Part shown: positions 55,536 through 64,000 of the stretch, one piece after another | Layout of the letters: each line of letters begins with the position of its first letter | Numbering within the stretch: the stretch's first letter is position 1 | Assembly: GCF_025195095.1 (NCBI RefSeq) | Contig: NZ_JANAVZ010000005.1 | Span: 186,001-250,000 of the forward strand | Origin: Paracoccus maritimus | Lineage (GTDB): Bacteria; Pseudomonadota; Alphaproteobacteria; Rhodobacterales; Rhodobacteraceae | Direction: 5' to 3' | Length of the DNA: 64,000 nucleotides | The notes under the pieces: generated by a model | What the model was told of the DNA's origin: nothing | The model's database searches: none | The model's input: only the letters and a program-made list of their open reading frames with translations | Position numbers and translations under genes: made by a program

Positions 55536-56663
55536 ATGACGGAAACGGTCCTGACGAATGCGCGGCTGATCCTGCCTGATCGGGTGGTGAATGGCCATAT
55601 CGTGATGCGCGACGGGCGCATTGCGGAAATCGGCGACGGCGCCGCAACCGGACAGGACATGCAGGGCGATTTCGTCTCGGCGGGTCTGGTCGAGTTGCAC
55701 ACCGACAATCTCGAGCAGCATCTGCGCCCACGCCCCCAGGTGGACTGGCCGCATCCGCAGGCGATCCTTGCCCATGACGCGGAACTGGCGGCCACCGGAA
55801 TCACCACGGTCTTCGACGCGATGCGCGTGGGTTCGATCCGATGGCGGCCGAACTATGGCTCCTATGCAAGGGCGCTGAGCCGCGAAGTCGAGGCGATCCG
55901 GACGGCAGGTCTGCTTCGGATCAGCCATCATCTGCATCTGCGTGCCGAAATCTGCAGTGAGACCCTGGTCGAAGAACTGGCCGAATTCGGCCCCGGTGAC
56001 CGTGTGCGGCTGGTCAGCGTGATGGATCACACACCGGGCCAGCGGCAGTTGCGCGATGTGGCGATGGCCCGGAAGTTCATCGCGGCACGTTCGGGGATGA
56101 CCGCGGAAGAAGTTCATGACTATGACCGCCGCCTGACCGCGTTGCGGGCGCAGTTTGGCGACAGGAACGAGGCCGCCGCCTTCGAATTCGCGGAAGCCGT
56201 CGGGGCGGTGATCGCCAGCCATGACGACACCACACTTGATCATGTCGCCCAGTCCGCTGCCCGCGGTGTTCGGCTGGCCGAGTTTCCAACCACACCCGAG
56301 GCTGCGCGCGCCTGTCGTGACAACGGCATCCGCATCATTATGGGTGGCCCGAACCTGGTCCGGGGCGGCTCGCATTCCGGCAATGTCAACGCCGCCGCAT
56401 TGGCCAAGGCCGATCTTCTGGATATTGTCAGTTCCGACTATGTGCCCGCAGCGCTGCTTGCGTCGGGGCTGTTCCTTGCACAGCTATGGGATGATCTGCC
56501 GCGTGGCATGGCGACCATCACCTCGACCCCTGCGGAGGCCGCAGGTCTGGCGGATAGGGGGCGGCTGGCCCCCGGACTGCGGGCCGATCTGATCCGATTC
56601 AGACAGCATCAGGGTGCTGCGATCTTGCGCGAAACATGGGTCGAGGGCGCTCGGGTCGCGTGA
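55536..56663 (+). CDS. phnM: Alpha-D-ribose 1-methylphosphonate 5-triphosphate diphosphatase
   Basis: A 375-residue amidohydrolase-fold enzyme. The metal-binding stretch AGLVELHTDNLEQHLRPRP is the PhnM hallmark (HxD). LVSVMDHTPGQRQ and ASHDDTTLDH provide further ligands. It removes pyrophosphate from the C-P lyase pathway intermediate. The remaining phn genes (phnGHIJKL) are not in this window. ATG at 55536 begins MTETVLTNARLILPD; longer open frames upstream overlap the DUF1045 gene and are unlikely. Confidence 0.92.
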   Translation: MTETVLTNARLILPDRVVNGHIVMRDGRIAEIGDGAATGQDMQGDFVSAGLVELHTDNLEQHLRPRPQVDWPHPQAILAHDAELAATGITTVFDAMRVGSIRWRPNYGSYARALSREVEAIRTAGLLRISHHLHLRAEICSETLVEELAEFGPGDRVRLVSVMDHTPGQRQLRDVAMARKFIAARSGMTAEEVHDYDRRLTALRAQFGDRNEAAAFEFAEAVGAVIASHDDTTLDHVAQSAARGVRLAEFPTTPEAARACRDNGIRIIMGGPNLVRGGSHSGNVNAAALAKADLLDIVSSDYVPAALLASGLFLAQLWDDLPRGMATITSTPAEAAGLADRGRLAPGLRADLIRFRQHQGAAILRETWVEGARVA

Positions 56664-56714
56664 TCCTGCGTCCACGAACGGCACCGGCAAGGCTCGCGGC
56701 CCGTCCAACGCGGA

Positions 56715-57002
56715 CTACATCTGGTCGATGAGGTCGAGAATTTCGGCGGGCAACTGGTCTTCGCGGATATCGTAAACATGCGGACCGTCCTGGCGGTCGG
56801 TCACCGTGATCCGGTACACCATCCGATCGGCGCCACGCGAATTTCCCGACCGCGCGGCAAGCTGGCGCAGATCGCGCGGTTCGAACGCGTCACATATCTC
56901 TTGGCGCAGCGATGGTGCCTGCTGGTCCACATCGATACGCTTGTGCATGGCAGCGGCAGGGATTCCGCCGAATCCGCCGCTGGACGAGATTTCAATGATC
57001 AT
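56715..57002 (-). CDS. Emfourin-like inhibitor of the adjacent protealysin-like protease
   Basis: A 95-residue small protein beginning MIIEISSSGGFGGIPAAAM and ending with EDQLPAEILDLID. The SGGFGGI start and size resemble emfourins, slow tight inhibitors of protealysin encoded beside it in Serratia and others. The gene lies 126 bp downstream of the protease on the same strand. The longer frame back to 57074 adds an unconserved N-terminus. The function is inferred from neighbour and the short motif; no catalytic residues are expected. Confidence 0.72.
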   Translation of the reverse strand: MIIEISSSGGFGGIPAAAMHKRIDVDQQAPSLRQEICDAFEPRDLRQLAARSGNSRGADRMVYRITVTDRQDGPHVYDIREDQLPAEILDLIDQM

Positions 57003-57128
57003 GGCAAAGCATCCGGCCGCCAAGGTTGCGCTACTCATTGCACAAAAGATAGGGCCGAACCTGCCATCGGGCAAGATCGCTGAAAGGACAGGGTGGTTTG
57101 CGCCCCGCCGTAGGGCCGGGCGTTGCCG

Positions 57129-58229
57129 TCAGGTCGGCAGGCCGACCAATTTCCAGGCTCGTCGCAGCAACAGCGCTTCGGGGCTGCCGGTGCCGTAAAG
57201 TTCGATCGCGGCGGCCACGGTCTGGTCCGACCATTCGGCGAAACTGGCCATCGGATTGTTCAGTTCCTGCAAGGCCCGATACCAGATCTGACCCGGCTTT
57301 TCCCAGGAATTGCCGCCGAGCAACATGCAGAACAGATAGAAGGCATGGTTCGGGATCCCAGAATTGATATGCACGCCGCCGTTGTCATCGCTGGTGGACA
57401 GGAAGTTATCCATGTGGAACGGTTGCGGATCCTGCCCAAGAAGATCGTCGCTGTAGGCAGTGCCGGGCGCCTTCATGCTGCGCAATCCGACACCCTTGAT
57501 CGCTGGGCCCAGCAATTCGCTGCCGATGATCCAGTCCGCTTCATGCGCCGCCTGCCCGAGCTGGCGTTGCTGGGTGATCGCGGCAAAGACATCGGCGATG
57601 CTTTCGTTCAGGGCCCCGGACTGGTCCTGATATACCAGCCCGCCGGAATACTGGATCACGCCGTGGGTCATCTCGTGGGCGATGACGGACAGATCCATGA
57701 ATGTCCGGAACAACTGGCCGTCGCCATTTCCGAATGCCATCTGATCGCCGTTCCAGAAGGCGTTGTTGTAGTTGCGCCGGTGATTGACCGTCGCGATCAG
57801 GGCAAGCCCGCTACCATCCAGAGAGTTCCGATCGAACTGATCGGCATAAAGGGAAAACACCTCGCCCATCGCGTCGTACATCAGGTCCACGTCGGCGTTG
57901 TCGCTGGGAGAATCGCCTTCCCCGCGCAGCAGCTTGCCGGGCAGGGCTGCTTTCTGCTGTCCGTCATGAACGCGCCGGTCCGGTGTGAATGTGGAACCGG
58001 CCCTGGTGTTCCCGCCCCCTGCAATGGCCGCCGGCGCCTCATCGCCCTGATTGCAGGGATGGGGGTGATCCTCGCGCTCTTGGCGCAGCTTCTGGTTCTG
58101 TTTCAGCAGGCTGCGCGCCATTTCGGCAGTGCGCTCATCGCCGCGCAGGGCGATCACGCGCAGCATATGTGGCGGCACGATGCACTGGATCGGATGATGC
58201 GTGCCGCCGGGGCAGACCGAAATACACAT
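57129..58229 (-). CDS. Protealysin-like M4 metalloprotease
   Basis: A 366-residue thermolysin-family protease. The short propeptide opens with HHPIQCIVPPHML, the PPxxML-type start that marks protealysin-like precursors. The zinc site is HEMTH (His185, Glu186, His189) with the third ligand in GALNES (Glu209), and His287 in GGVHINSGIPNHAFY stabilises the transition state. There is no signal peptide, so it is likely intracellular or released by another route. Protealysins of Serratia cleave actin and help invasion; the role here is unknown. Confidence 0.9.
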   Translation of the reverse strand: MCISVCPGGTHHPIQCIVPPHMLRVIALRGDERTAEMARSLLKQNQKLRQEREDHPHPCNQGDEAPAAIAGGGNTRAGSTFTPDRRVHDGQQKAALPGKLLRGEGDSPSDNADVDLMYDAMGEVFSLYADQFDRNSLDGSGLALIATVNHRRNYNNAFWNGDQMAFGNGDGQLFRTFMDLSVIAHEMTHGVIQYSGGLVYQDQSGALNESIADVFAAITQQRQLGQAAHEADWIIGSELLGPAIKGVGLRSMKAPGTAYSDDLLGQDPQPFHMDNFLSTSDDNGGVHINSGIPNHAFYLFCMLLGGNSWEKPGQIWYRALQELNNPMASFAEWSDQTVAAAIELYGTGSPEALLLRRAWKLVGLPT

Positions 58230-58318
58230 GCCTCGAATCCTTTTGTCTCAGGGACTCGAGGTTAACATGATTCACGTTCGGAACAAATGGGGAACATATG
58301 CGTTGATGTGCGCTGTGT

Positions 58319-59326
58319 TCACGCTAGCCGTTTTCCAGTCTTCTCGTCGAAGCGGTGCAACGCCTCGGGCTGCGCGGACAGGCGCAACGTGTCATGCAGA
58401 TCGGCGTGCGAGCCTAGTGTGATCGTCAGGTCGGCGCCGTTGGTATGGCCGTGGACCAGCCGCTGCGCGCCCAGCTCCTCGACCGCGCGGACCTGCATTT
58501 CGATCGGCCCATCAGGGTCAACGGCAAGATCCTCGGGGCGGATGCCGATGATCCCGGCATGGGCGCTGCCGGGCAGGTGCGGCACGGCGCGCGACGGGAT
58601 CAGGTTCATCGCGGGGCTGCCGATGAACCCGGCCACGAAGGTCGATGCCGGGTTGCGATAGACCTCCAATGGCGTGCCGATTTGTTCGACCTGTCCACCA
58701 TTCAGCACCACCAGCCGGTCAGCCAGGGTCATCGCCTCAAGCTGGTCATGCGTCACATACAGCGACGTCGTGCGCAGGCGTCGTTGCAGTTCCTTGATTT
58801 CCAGCCGCATCGCCACCCGCAGCTTGGCGTCGAGATTCGACAGAGGTTCGTCGAACAGGAACGCAGCAGGCTCTCGGACGATGGCGCGGCCCATCGCGAC
58901 GCGCTGGCGCTGCCCGCCCGACAGGGCGCGGGGCTTGCGGTCAAGGAACTGCCCTATCTGCAGGATCTCGGCGGCCTCATCGACCCGGCGGGTTATCTCT
59001 GCCTTTGATGTGCCGCGATTTTTCAGGCCATAGGCCAGGTTCTGACGCACCGACATATGCGGATAAAGCGCATAGTTCTGAAATACCATCGCGATGTCGC
59101 GGTCGGCCGGTTCAACAGTGTTGACGACGCGGTCACCGATGCGGACCTCGCCCTCTGTAATGCTTTCCAGCCCGGCGACCATCCGCAGCAGGGTCGACTT
59201 GCCGCAGCCCGAAGGGCCGACCAACACGATGAACTCGCCATCAGCGATCTGCATGTTCACGTCGCCCACGGCGCGGGTGCCGCCGGGGTAGACCTTGCCG
59301 AGATTGTCCAGGGTGATCGATGCCAC
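58319..59326 (-). CDS. ugpC: Glycerol-3-phosphate ABC transporter, ATP-binding protein
   Basis: A 335-residue MalK-type ATPase: Walker [11 protein letters not shown] (residues 36-45), signature [14 protein letters not shown], Walker [13 protein letters not shown], and a C-terminal TOBE/OB domain (about 245-335). It powers uptake through UgpAE. The start is GTG at 59326, one base before the ugpE stop codon; a longer frame to 59545 lies inside ugpE. Confidence 0.92.
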   Translation of the reverse strand: MASITLDNLGKVYPGGTRAVGDVNMQIADGEFIVLVGPSGCGKSTLLRMVAGLESITEGEVRIGDRVVNTVEPADRDIAMVFQNYALYPHMSVRQNLAYGLKNRGTSKAEITRRVDEAAEILQIGQFLDRKPRALSGGQRQRVAMGRAIVREPAAFLFDEPLSNLDAKLRVAMRLEIKELQRRLRTTSLYVTHDQLEAMTLADRLVVLNGGQVEQIGTPLEVYRNPASTFVAGFIGSPAMNLIPSRAVPHLPGSAHAGIIGIRPEDLAVDPDGPIEMQVRAVEELGAQRLVHGHTNGADLTITLGSHADLHDTLRLSAQPEALHRFDEKTGKRLA

Positions 59327-59327
59327 G

Positions 59328-60176
59328 TTATTTCTCCGTCTCGACAAGACCTTTGACGAACAGCTTCTGCATGAAGATGACCACCGCCACGGGCGGCAAC
59401 ATCGCCAGCACGGCCGTCGCCATGACCAGGTGCCATTGGGGCAGGCCGTCCACGACATCCGCCAGCCGCTTGATACCCGCGACGATGGTGTAATAGTCGC
59501 TGCTGGTCGTGACCAGCAGAGGCCACAGATACTGGTTCCAGCCATAGATGAACAGGATGACGAACAGGGCCGCCATATTGGTTCGCGACAGGGGCAGCAG
59601 GATGTCGCGGAAGAATTTCATCGGTCCCGCACCGTCGATGCGCGCGGCCTCGACCAGTTCATCTGGCATGGTCAGGAAGACCTGCCGGAACAGGAAGGTC
59701 GCTGTGGCCGATGCGATCAGCGGGATCGACAGGCCGGCATAGCTGTTCAGCAATCCCAGCCCGGCCACGACCTGAAAGGTCGGCACGATCCGCACCTCGA
59801 CCGGCAGCATCAGCGTCACGAAGATGCACCAGAACGCCAGCCCGCGCAGCGGAAAGCGGAAATAGACGATCGCGAATGCCGACAGGATCGAGATCGCAAT
59901 CTTTCCCAGGGCGATCGACAGCGCCATCACGAGGCTGTTGAACATCATCCAGCCGACCGGCGGCGTGCCGCTGGTGGAAAGGCCGGTGTCCAGCATCTTC
60001 GCATAGTTTTCGACCAGATGCGGGCCGGGCCACATCGGCACCGTGCCCGACATGAAATCGGTCGGGCCGTGGGTCGAGGCGACAAAGGCCACCCAGACGG
60101 GCAGCGCGACGACGACGACGCCAAGGATCAGCACCAGATGCGCCAGTGCGTTCAGGCCGGGGCGGTTCTCGATCAT
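59328..60176 (-). CDS. ugpE: Glycerol-3-phosphate ABC transporter, permease UgpE
   Basis: A 282-residue permease with six membrane helices. The EAA-type loop that meets the ATPase reads [20 protein letters not shown]. It starts with ATG 60176, sharing one base with the ugpA stop (TGATG). Confidence 0.92.
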   Translation of the reverse strand: MIENRPGLNALAHLVLILGVVVVALPVWVAFVASTHGPTDFMSGTVPMWPGPHLVENYAKMLDTGLSTSGTPPVGWMMFNSLVMALSIALGKIAISILSAFAIVYFRFPLRGLAFWCIFVTLMLPVEVRIVPTFQVVAGLGLLNSYAGLSIPLIASATATFLFRQVFLTMPDELVEAARIDGAGPMKFFRDILLPLSRTNMAALFVILFIYGWNQYLWPLLVTTSSDYYTIVAGIKRLADVVDGLPQWHLVMATAVLAMLPPVAVVIFMQKLFVKGLVETEK

Positions 60177-61054
60177 CAGTATTCCACCTTCTTCTCGACC
60201 CAGCGGAACTGAATCACGGTCAGGCTGATGACGATCAGCATCAGGATTACCGATTGGGCTGCCGAACTGCCCAGATTCTGGCCGATGAAGCCGTCGAAAT
60301 AGACCTTGTAGACCATGATGTTAGTGGCCTGTGCGGGTCCACCCTCGGTCGTCGCGTCGATCACGGCAAAGGTCTCGAACATCGAATAGACGATATTGAC
60401 GACCAGCAGGAAGAAGGTGGTTGGCGACAGCAGCGGGAAGGTGATGTCGAAGAAGCGTCGGACCGGACCCGCGCCGTCGATGGCCGCCGCCTCGCGCATT
60501 GATGCGGGGATCGCCTGCAGTCCCGCGACGAAGAACAGAAAATTATAGCTGATCTGCTTCCAGGCGCTGGCGATCACGACAAGGATCATCGCGTCGGTCT
60601 TGGAACTGATATGGTTCCAGTCATAGCCGATCACCTCCAGCACATAGGGCATCACGCCCACTGTCGGGTTGAAGATGAACCACCAAAGGATGCCGGCCAC
60701 GGCGGGTGCGACGGCATATGGCCAGACCAGTAGCGTGGTATAGGTCCGCGAAGATTTCAGCATCCGGTCCACGGCGACCGCCAGCAGCAATGCGACGCCC
60801 ATCGACACGACCGTGACCGAAATCGCGAAGACGGCCGTAACCTTCAATGAGTTCAGGTATTCGGGGCTGTCCAGCAATGCCGTGAAATTCGCCAGGCCCA
60901 CGAAGCTTGAATTGATGCCGAATGCATCCTCGCGCAGGAAGCTTTGCTTGATGGCCTGACCGGCGGGCCACAGAAAGAAGATGAAGGTGATGGCAAGCTG
61001 CGGGGCCAGCAGAAGCCAGGGCAGCAACTGATTGCTGAAAATCGTTCGCTTCAT
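60176..61054 (-). CDS. ugpA: Glycerol-3-phosphate ABC transporter, permease UgpA
   Basis: A 292-residue permease with six helices, beginning [19 protein letters not shown]. The EAA loop is [20 protein letters not shown]. With UgpE it forms the inner-membrane channel for sn-glycerol 3-phosphate or glycerophosphodiesters. It follows ugpB by 59 bp. Confidence 0.92.
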   Translation of the reverse strand: MKRTIFSNQLLPWLLLAPQLAITFIFFLWPAGQAIKQSFLREDAFGINSSFVGLANFTALLDSPEYLNSLKVTAVFAISVTVVSMGVALLLAVAVDRMLKSSRTYTTLLVWPYAVAPAVAGILWWFIFNPTVGVMPYVLEVIGYDWNHISSKTDAMILVVIASAWKQISYNFLFFVAGLQAIPASMREAAAIDGAGPVRRFFDITFPLLSPTTFFLLVVNIVYSMFETFAVIDATTEGGPAQATNIMVYKVYFDGFIGQNLGSSAAQSVILMLIVISLTVIQFRWVEKKVEY

Positions 61055-61113
61055 CGAAAATCCGGTCCGAACAGGGGAAGGGGGCCGCCTTGGATGGCGA
61101 CCCCGGTTCGCGT

Positions 61114-62427
61114 TTACTGGCTTTGTGCCTGGAAATCTTCCAGCAGCTTGTTGCCACGCTCGACCACGCCGTCCAGCGCCCCCTGCGCGTCCTTGTCGCC
61201 CGACAGCATCTGTTCGAATTCCTCATCGATGATGCCGCGGATCTGGACATAGTTGCCAAAGCGCAGACCCTTGGAGTTCTCGGTGGGCTCGTTCAGGGTG
61301 ATCTGGCGCAGTCCGGTGTCCGCACCCGGATTTTCCTCGAAGAAACCGGCCATCTCTTCGCCAGCGGCCTCGGTGATCGGCAGATAACCCGAGAAGGACG
61401 CCCAGTCAGCCTGAACTTCGGGCGAAGACAGGTATTCGAAGAACTTCGCGGCACCGGCATATTCTTCGTCGGGACGTCCCGACAGGACCCACAGCGTCGC
61501 GCCACCAATGATAGAGTTCTGCGGTGCGCCTTCGATATCGTCATAATAGGGCAGCATGCCGAAGCCCAGGTCGAAGTCCTTGGCGTTCGCGATTACACCC
61601 GCCCGGCTGGCCGAACTGTTCATGATCATCGCGCATTCCTGCGAGTAGAACATCGGGGGTGCGTTGTCGCCGCCCACCGGGCCGCCATACTTGAAAATAC
61701 CCTCGTCGGCCCATTTTTTCAGGTTGCCCCAGTGCTTGACCTGAGCGGGACCGTTCATGGTCAACCGCGCCTCGGGTCCGCCGAAGCCGTTCTGTTCGGT
61801 GCCGATCGGTTGGTTGTGCCAGGCGCTGAAATTCTCGGTCTGGATCCAGCTGACCCAGCCGGTGGTGAAGCCACAGCTTGCGGCGTCCGATTCCATGATC
61901 TTCTTCGAGAATTCTTCCATCTCGGCCCAGGTCTTGGGCGGCTGCTCGGGATCAAGGCCGGCCTTCTCGAAGACCGACTTGTTGTAATACAGGATCGGGG
62001 TCGAGCTGTTGAACGGCATCGACAGCATGTTGCCGTCGGTGTCGGTGTAATAGCCGACCACGGCCGGAAGGAAGGCGTTCGGATCGAAATTCGCACCCTG
62101 ATCCTGCATCAGCTGATAGACCGGGATGATCGCACCTTCGGCCGCCATCATGGTGCCGGTGCCGACCTCGAAGACCTGAACGATCGCAGGCTGTTCCTTG
62201 GCGCGGAAGGCGGCGATCGCGGCCGTCATCGTTTCGGGATAGGTGCCTTTGTAGGACGGAACGACGTTGTATTCGTCCTGGCTTTCGTTGAAGCCCTTGA
62301 CGATTTCTTCCAGCTTGGCACCAAGTTCGCCACCCATGGCGTGCCACCACTGGACATCGGTCTTGGCCTGCGCGGCGGACAGCGACGCGATCAGCGCCAC
62401 CGCCGACACGGTGAATAGTTTGGACAT
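61114..62427 (-). CDS. ugpB: Glycerol-3-phosphate-binding protein UgpB
   Basis: A 437-residue periplasmic receptor. Signal peptide 1-21 (ends SAAQA). [39 protein letters not shown] and [14 protein letters not shown] are the UgpB-type ligand segments. It binds sn-glycerol 3-phosphate or related diesters for UgpAEC and is the first gene of the operon. A Pho-box-like repeat lies about 72 bp upstream. Confidence 0.93.
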   Translation of the reverse strand: MSKLFTVSAVALIASLSAAQAKTDVQWWHAMGGELGAKLEEIVKGFNESQDEYNVVPSYKGTYPETMTAAIAAFRAKEQPAIVQVFEVGTGTMMAAEGAIIPVYQLMQDQGANFDPNAFLPAVVGYYTDTDGNMLSMPFNSSTPILYYNKSVFEKAGLDPEQPPKTWAEMEEFSKKIMESDAASCGFTTGWVSWIQTENFSAWHNQPIGTEQNGFGGPEARLTMNGPAQVKHWGNLKKWADEGIFKYGGPVGGDNAPPMFYSQECAMIMNSSASRAGVIANAKDFDLGFGMLPYYDDIEGAPQNSIIGGATLWVLSGRPDEEYAGAAKFFEYLSSPEVQADWASFSGYLPITEAAGEEMAGFFEENPGADTGLRQITLNEPTENSKGLRFGNYVQIRGIIDEEFEQMLSGDKDAQGALDGVVERGNKLLEDFQAQSQ

Positions 62428-62498
62428 GATCTTCCTCCCATTGGAGTTGCGTTTCCCGGTCGGCCTAGCGGGCGTGCGTGACGGAAGCGCAACGTTAT

Positions 62499-62516
62499 TG
62501 TGAAGGAAATGTGACG
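62499..62516 (-). promoter_or_regulatory. Pho-box-like site upstream of ugpB
   Basis: On the minus strand CGTCACA (62510-62516), TTTC and CTTCACA (62499-62505) form two 7-bp direct repeats with the 4-bp spacer typical of PhoB sites (CTGTCAT-N4-CTGTCAT). PhoB control of ugp is well known in other proteobacteria; here it is inferred. Confidence 0.6.
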
Positions 62517-62613
62517 ATTCCTGATCGTCCGGTCAATACGCGAATCTTTTCGTGTTTTTTCTCGGATGTTCCAGTGCGGTGCGCAGCGCGCAACGGAAGC
62601 GTCGGACCAGTTC

Positions 62614-63594
62614 TCAGCCCTGATCCGGTCGCGCGACGACCCGACGGATCGCGTTGATGACCGGATTGATGATCCGCGTCGCCACCGGGATCAGCACCAG
62701 CCCCAGAAGCAGGCCCAGAATCCCGTCGAAGAAGGCTGTGGTCAGCCATGCGACAGCGCCGCCGAAACGGGGCACCGCATGGGCCGCAAGCTCGGCCATG
62801 TGGTGGATCCAGTCGTAGGGCGCGTGCCAGCCAAGGTCCGCAAGTCCGTGAACGACGATGTTCCCGCCGACCCACAGCATTGCCGCGGTGCCGACGATCG
62901 TCAGCGTCTTCATCAGGCCGGGCATGACCTTGACGATGCCGCGTCCCAGCGCGGCCAAGGCGCCGTTCCGTCCGGTCGCCAGATGCACCCCGACATCATC
63001 CGCCTTCACGATCAGCGCGACCGCACCATAGACCGCGACAGTAATGCCGATAGCCACCACGAACAGGATCAACGCCTTCATCCACAGCGTATCGGTGGCC
63101 GGGATGGTGGACAGGGCTATGGTCATGATCTCGGCCGACAGGATGAAGTCGGTCTTGATGGCGCCGGCCACGCGCTTTTCCTCAAGCGCCGCACCTTCAC
63201 CTTCGGGGTGAGTGTGTTTCTTGCTGTCATGTGCGTCGGAATGGGTAAATGTGTGTGCCACCTTTTCTGCACCCTCAAAGCACAGATAGCCGCCGCCGAT
63301 CATCAGCAAAGGTGTGATCAACCACGGCGCAAAGGCCGACAGCAGCAAGGCCACCGGCAGCAGGATCACCAGCTTGTTGAAGATCGAGCCCTTGGCGATC
63401 TTCCAGACGATCGGCAATTCGCGGCTGGCGTGGAAGCCCTGGACATATTTCGGCGTGACCGCCGCATCGTCGATCAACGCACCGGCGGCCTTGGCGCCAG
63501 CCTTCGCCGCCTGACCCGCCACATCGTCGATAGAAGCCGCAGCGACCTTGGAAATCGCCGCCACGTCGTCCAGAAGCGCAATCAGCCCGCTCAT
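62614..63594 (-). CDS. DUF808 (YedI-type) inner-membrane protein
   Basis: A 326-residue membrane protein starting SGLIALLDDVAAISKVAAAS, the DUF808 signature. About six to eight hydrophobic helices follow, with a His-rich cytosolic segment near residues 118-132 (THSDAHDSKKHTHPEGE). Function unknown in the family. Start ATG 63594 is set by the family N-terminus; upstream frame to 63645 is not conserved. Confidence 0.85.
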   Translation of the reverse strand: MSGLIALLDDVAAISKVAAASIDDVAGQAAKAGAKAAGALIDDAAVTPKYVQGFHASRELPIVWKIAKGSIFNKLVILLPVALLLSAFAPWLITPLLMIGGGYLCFEGAEKVAHTFTHSDAHDSKKHTHPEGEGAALEEKRVAGAIKTDFILSAEIMTIALSTIPATDTLWMKALILFVVAIGITVAVYGAVALIVKADDVGVHLATGRNGALAALGRGIVKVMPGLMKTLTIVGTAAMLWVGGNIVVHGLADLGWHAPYDWIHHMAELAAHAVPRFGGAVAWLTTAFFDGILGLLLGLVLIPVATRIINPVINAIRRVVARPDQG

Positions 63595-63673
63595 CTTCGT
63601 CCTGTCCCTTGAGATCCGGTGGTTCCTGCGAACCTGACGGGGCAACGCGCGGGGCGCAAGTCGGTTGCGACAT

Positions 63674-63708
63674 GAAAAAAGGCCCGCGCAGAGGGGATCG
63701 CGCGGGCC
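63674..63708 (-). terminator. Rho-independent terminator of the fasciclin gene
   Basis: GGCCCGCGC (63681-63689) pairs with GCGCGGGCC (63700-63708); on the minus strand the stem is followed by TTTTTTC (63674-63680). It lies 41 bp after the fasciclin-domain stop. Confidence 0.92.
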
Positions 63709-63749
63709 AATCTGCCCTGTTCAAAGAAGGGCAGGGTGATCGTGCTGGA

Positions 63750-64000
63750 TTACATCTTCGGCATCAGCACGGTGTCGATGACGTGGATTACGCCGTTCGA
63801 CTGATCGACGTCCGGGATGGTCACGGTCGCGACGTTTCCGTTTTCGTCGGTCAGCTGCAGTGCGTTGTTGTCGGGGTTGATGGAAGCGGTCAGGACGCAG
63901 CCGCCGACCGTTTCCACCGGATGCGCGCCGCCGTCATCCATGATCATCTTGCCGATAGCCGGCGACATCGCGTCGGCTGCGACGACATGACAGGTCAGCA
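63750..64000 (-). CDS. Fasciclin (FAS1) domain protein, C-terminal fragment
   Basis: The frame runs off the right edge; 83 residues are visible. LTCHVVAADAMSPAIGKMI and GVIHVIDTVLMPKM are the FAS1 YH-motif region and the terminal 'hViDtVLlP' motif. Secreted one-domain fasciclin proteins of this type are common in Rhodobacterales and are thought to help adhesion. A terminator follows. Confidence 0.9.
   Translation of the reverse strand, partial: LTCHVVAADAMSPAIGKMIMDDGGAHPVETVGGCVLTASINPDNNALQLTDENGNVATVTIPDVDQSNGVIHVIDTVLMPKM

Noticed and set aside
59327..59545. N-terminal extension of ugpC
   Set aside because: The extra residues lie wholly inside ugpE in another frame; the GTG at 59326 begins the normal family N-terminus.

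Overview
The window is GC-rich (mid-60s % by eye), densely packed alphaproteobacterial DNA. Several features point to Rhodobacterales, close to Paracoccus/Rhodobacter: a complete ectoine-degradation locus in the Ruegeria/Paracoccus style, ethylmalonyl-CoA mutase, MipZ, a pyruvate dehydrogenase operon with lipoylated E1-beta, a DUF1127 gene followed by an anti-Shine-Dalgarno hairpin array, and a long leader before mraZ. It reads as ordinary chromosome: I see no insertion sequence, prophage, CRISPR array, tRNA or rRNA.

Layout. 1-2612: end of a molybdenum hydroxylase operon (large subunit fragment, dihaem cytochrome c, XdhC-like factor, MocA-like transferase). 2667-16156: an ectoine/5-hydroxyectoine uptake and catabolism locus. 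The left arm (asnC, doeC, doeD) runs on the minus strand; the right arm (enuR, uehABC, usp, eutABC, doeA, doeB) runs on the plus strand. Together they import ectoines and convert them through N-acetyl-diaminobutyrate and diaminobutyrate to aspartate. 16348-19317: ethylmalonyl-CoA mutase and a membrane acyltransferase. 19382-24721: a minus-strand translation/secretion operon (ffh, two GNATs, chorismate mutase, rpsP, rimM, trmD, rplS, rpmE). 25021-29968: azoreductase with a divergent LysR regulator, a peroxidase-like protein, two EamA transporters and mipZ. 30151-35017: an RND efflux pump and a DJ-1/PfpI protein. 35101-40101: pdhABC with divIC and rlmJ.

40181-40969: a minus-strand stress locus. 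A heat-shock-like promoter precedes a DUF1127 gene (ccaF1 type), and then ten consecutive hairpins, each showing CCTCCTCCC in its loop. They group into five two-hairpin modules, like the CcsR/'cuckoo' small RNAs of Rhodobacter. This is the most striking element of the window. 41212-42303: Mrp ATPase. 42304-52285: the dcw cluster, with an UpsM-like leader RNA and terminator before mraZ, then rsmH, ftsL, ftsI, murE, murF, mraY, an unknown small membrane-protein gene, and murD, where the cluster stops. 52292-54623: a glycine-betaine-type Rieske monooxygenase (gbcAB). 54802-56663: a DUF1045 2H phosphoesterase divergent from phnM. 56715-58229: a protealysin-like M4 protease with an emfourin-like inhibitor gene. 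58319-62516: the ugpBAEC glycerol-3-phosphate importer with a Pho-box-like site. 62614-64000: a DUF808 membrane protein and the end of a fasciclin-domain protein.

The recurring themes are compatible-solute use (ectoines, betaine), phosphorus acquisition (ugp, phnM) and stress-linked RNA regulation wrapped around core cell-division and translation genes.
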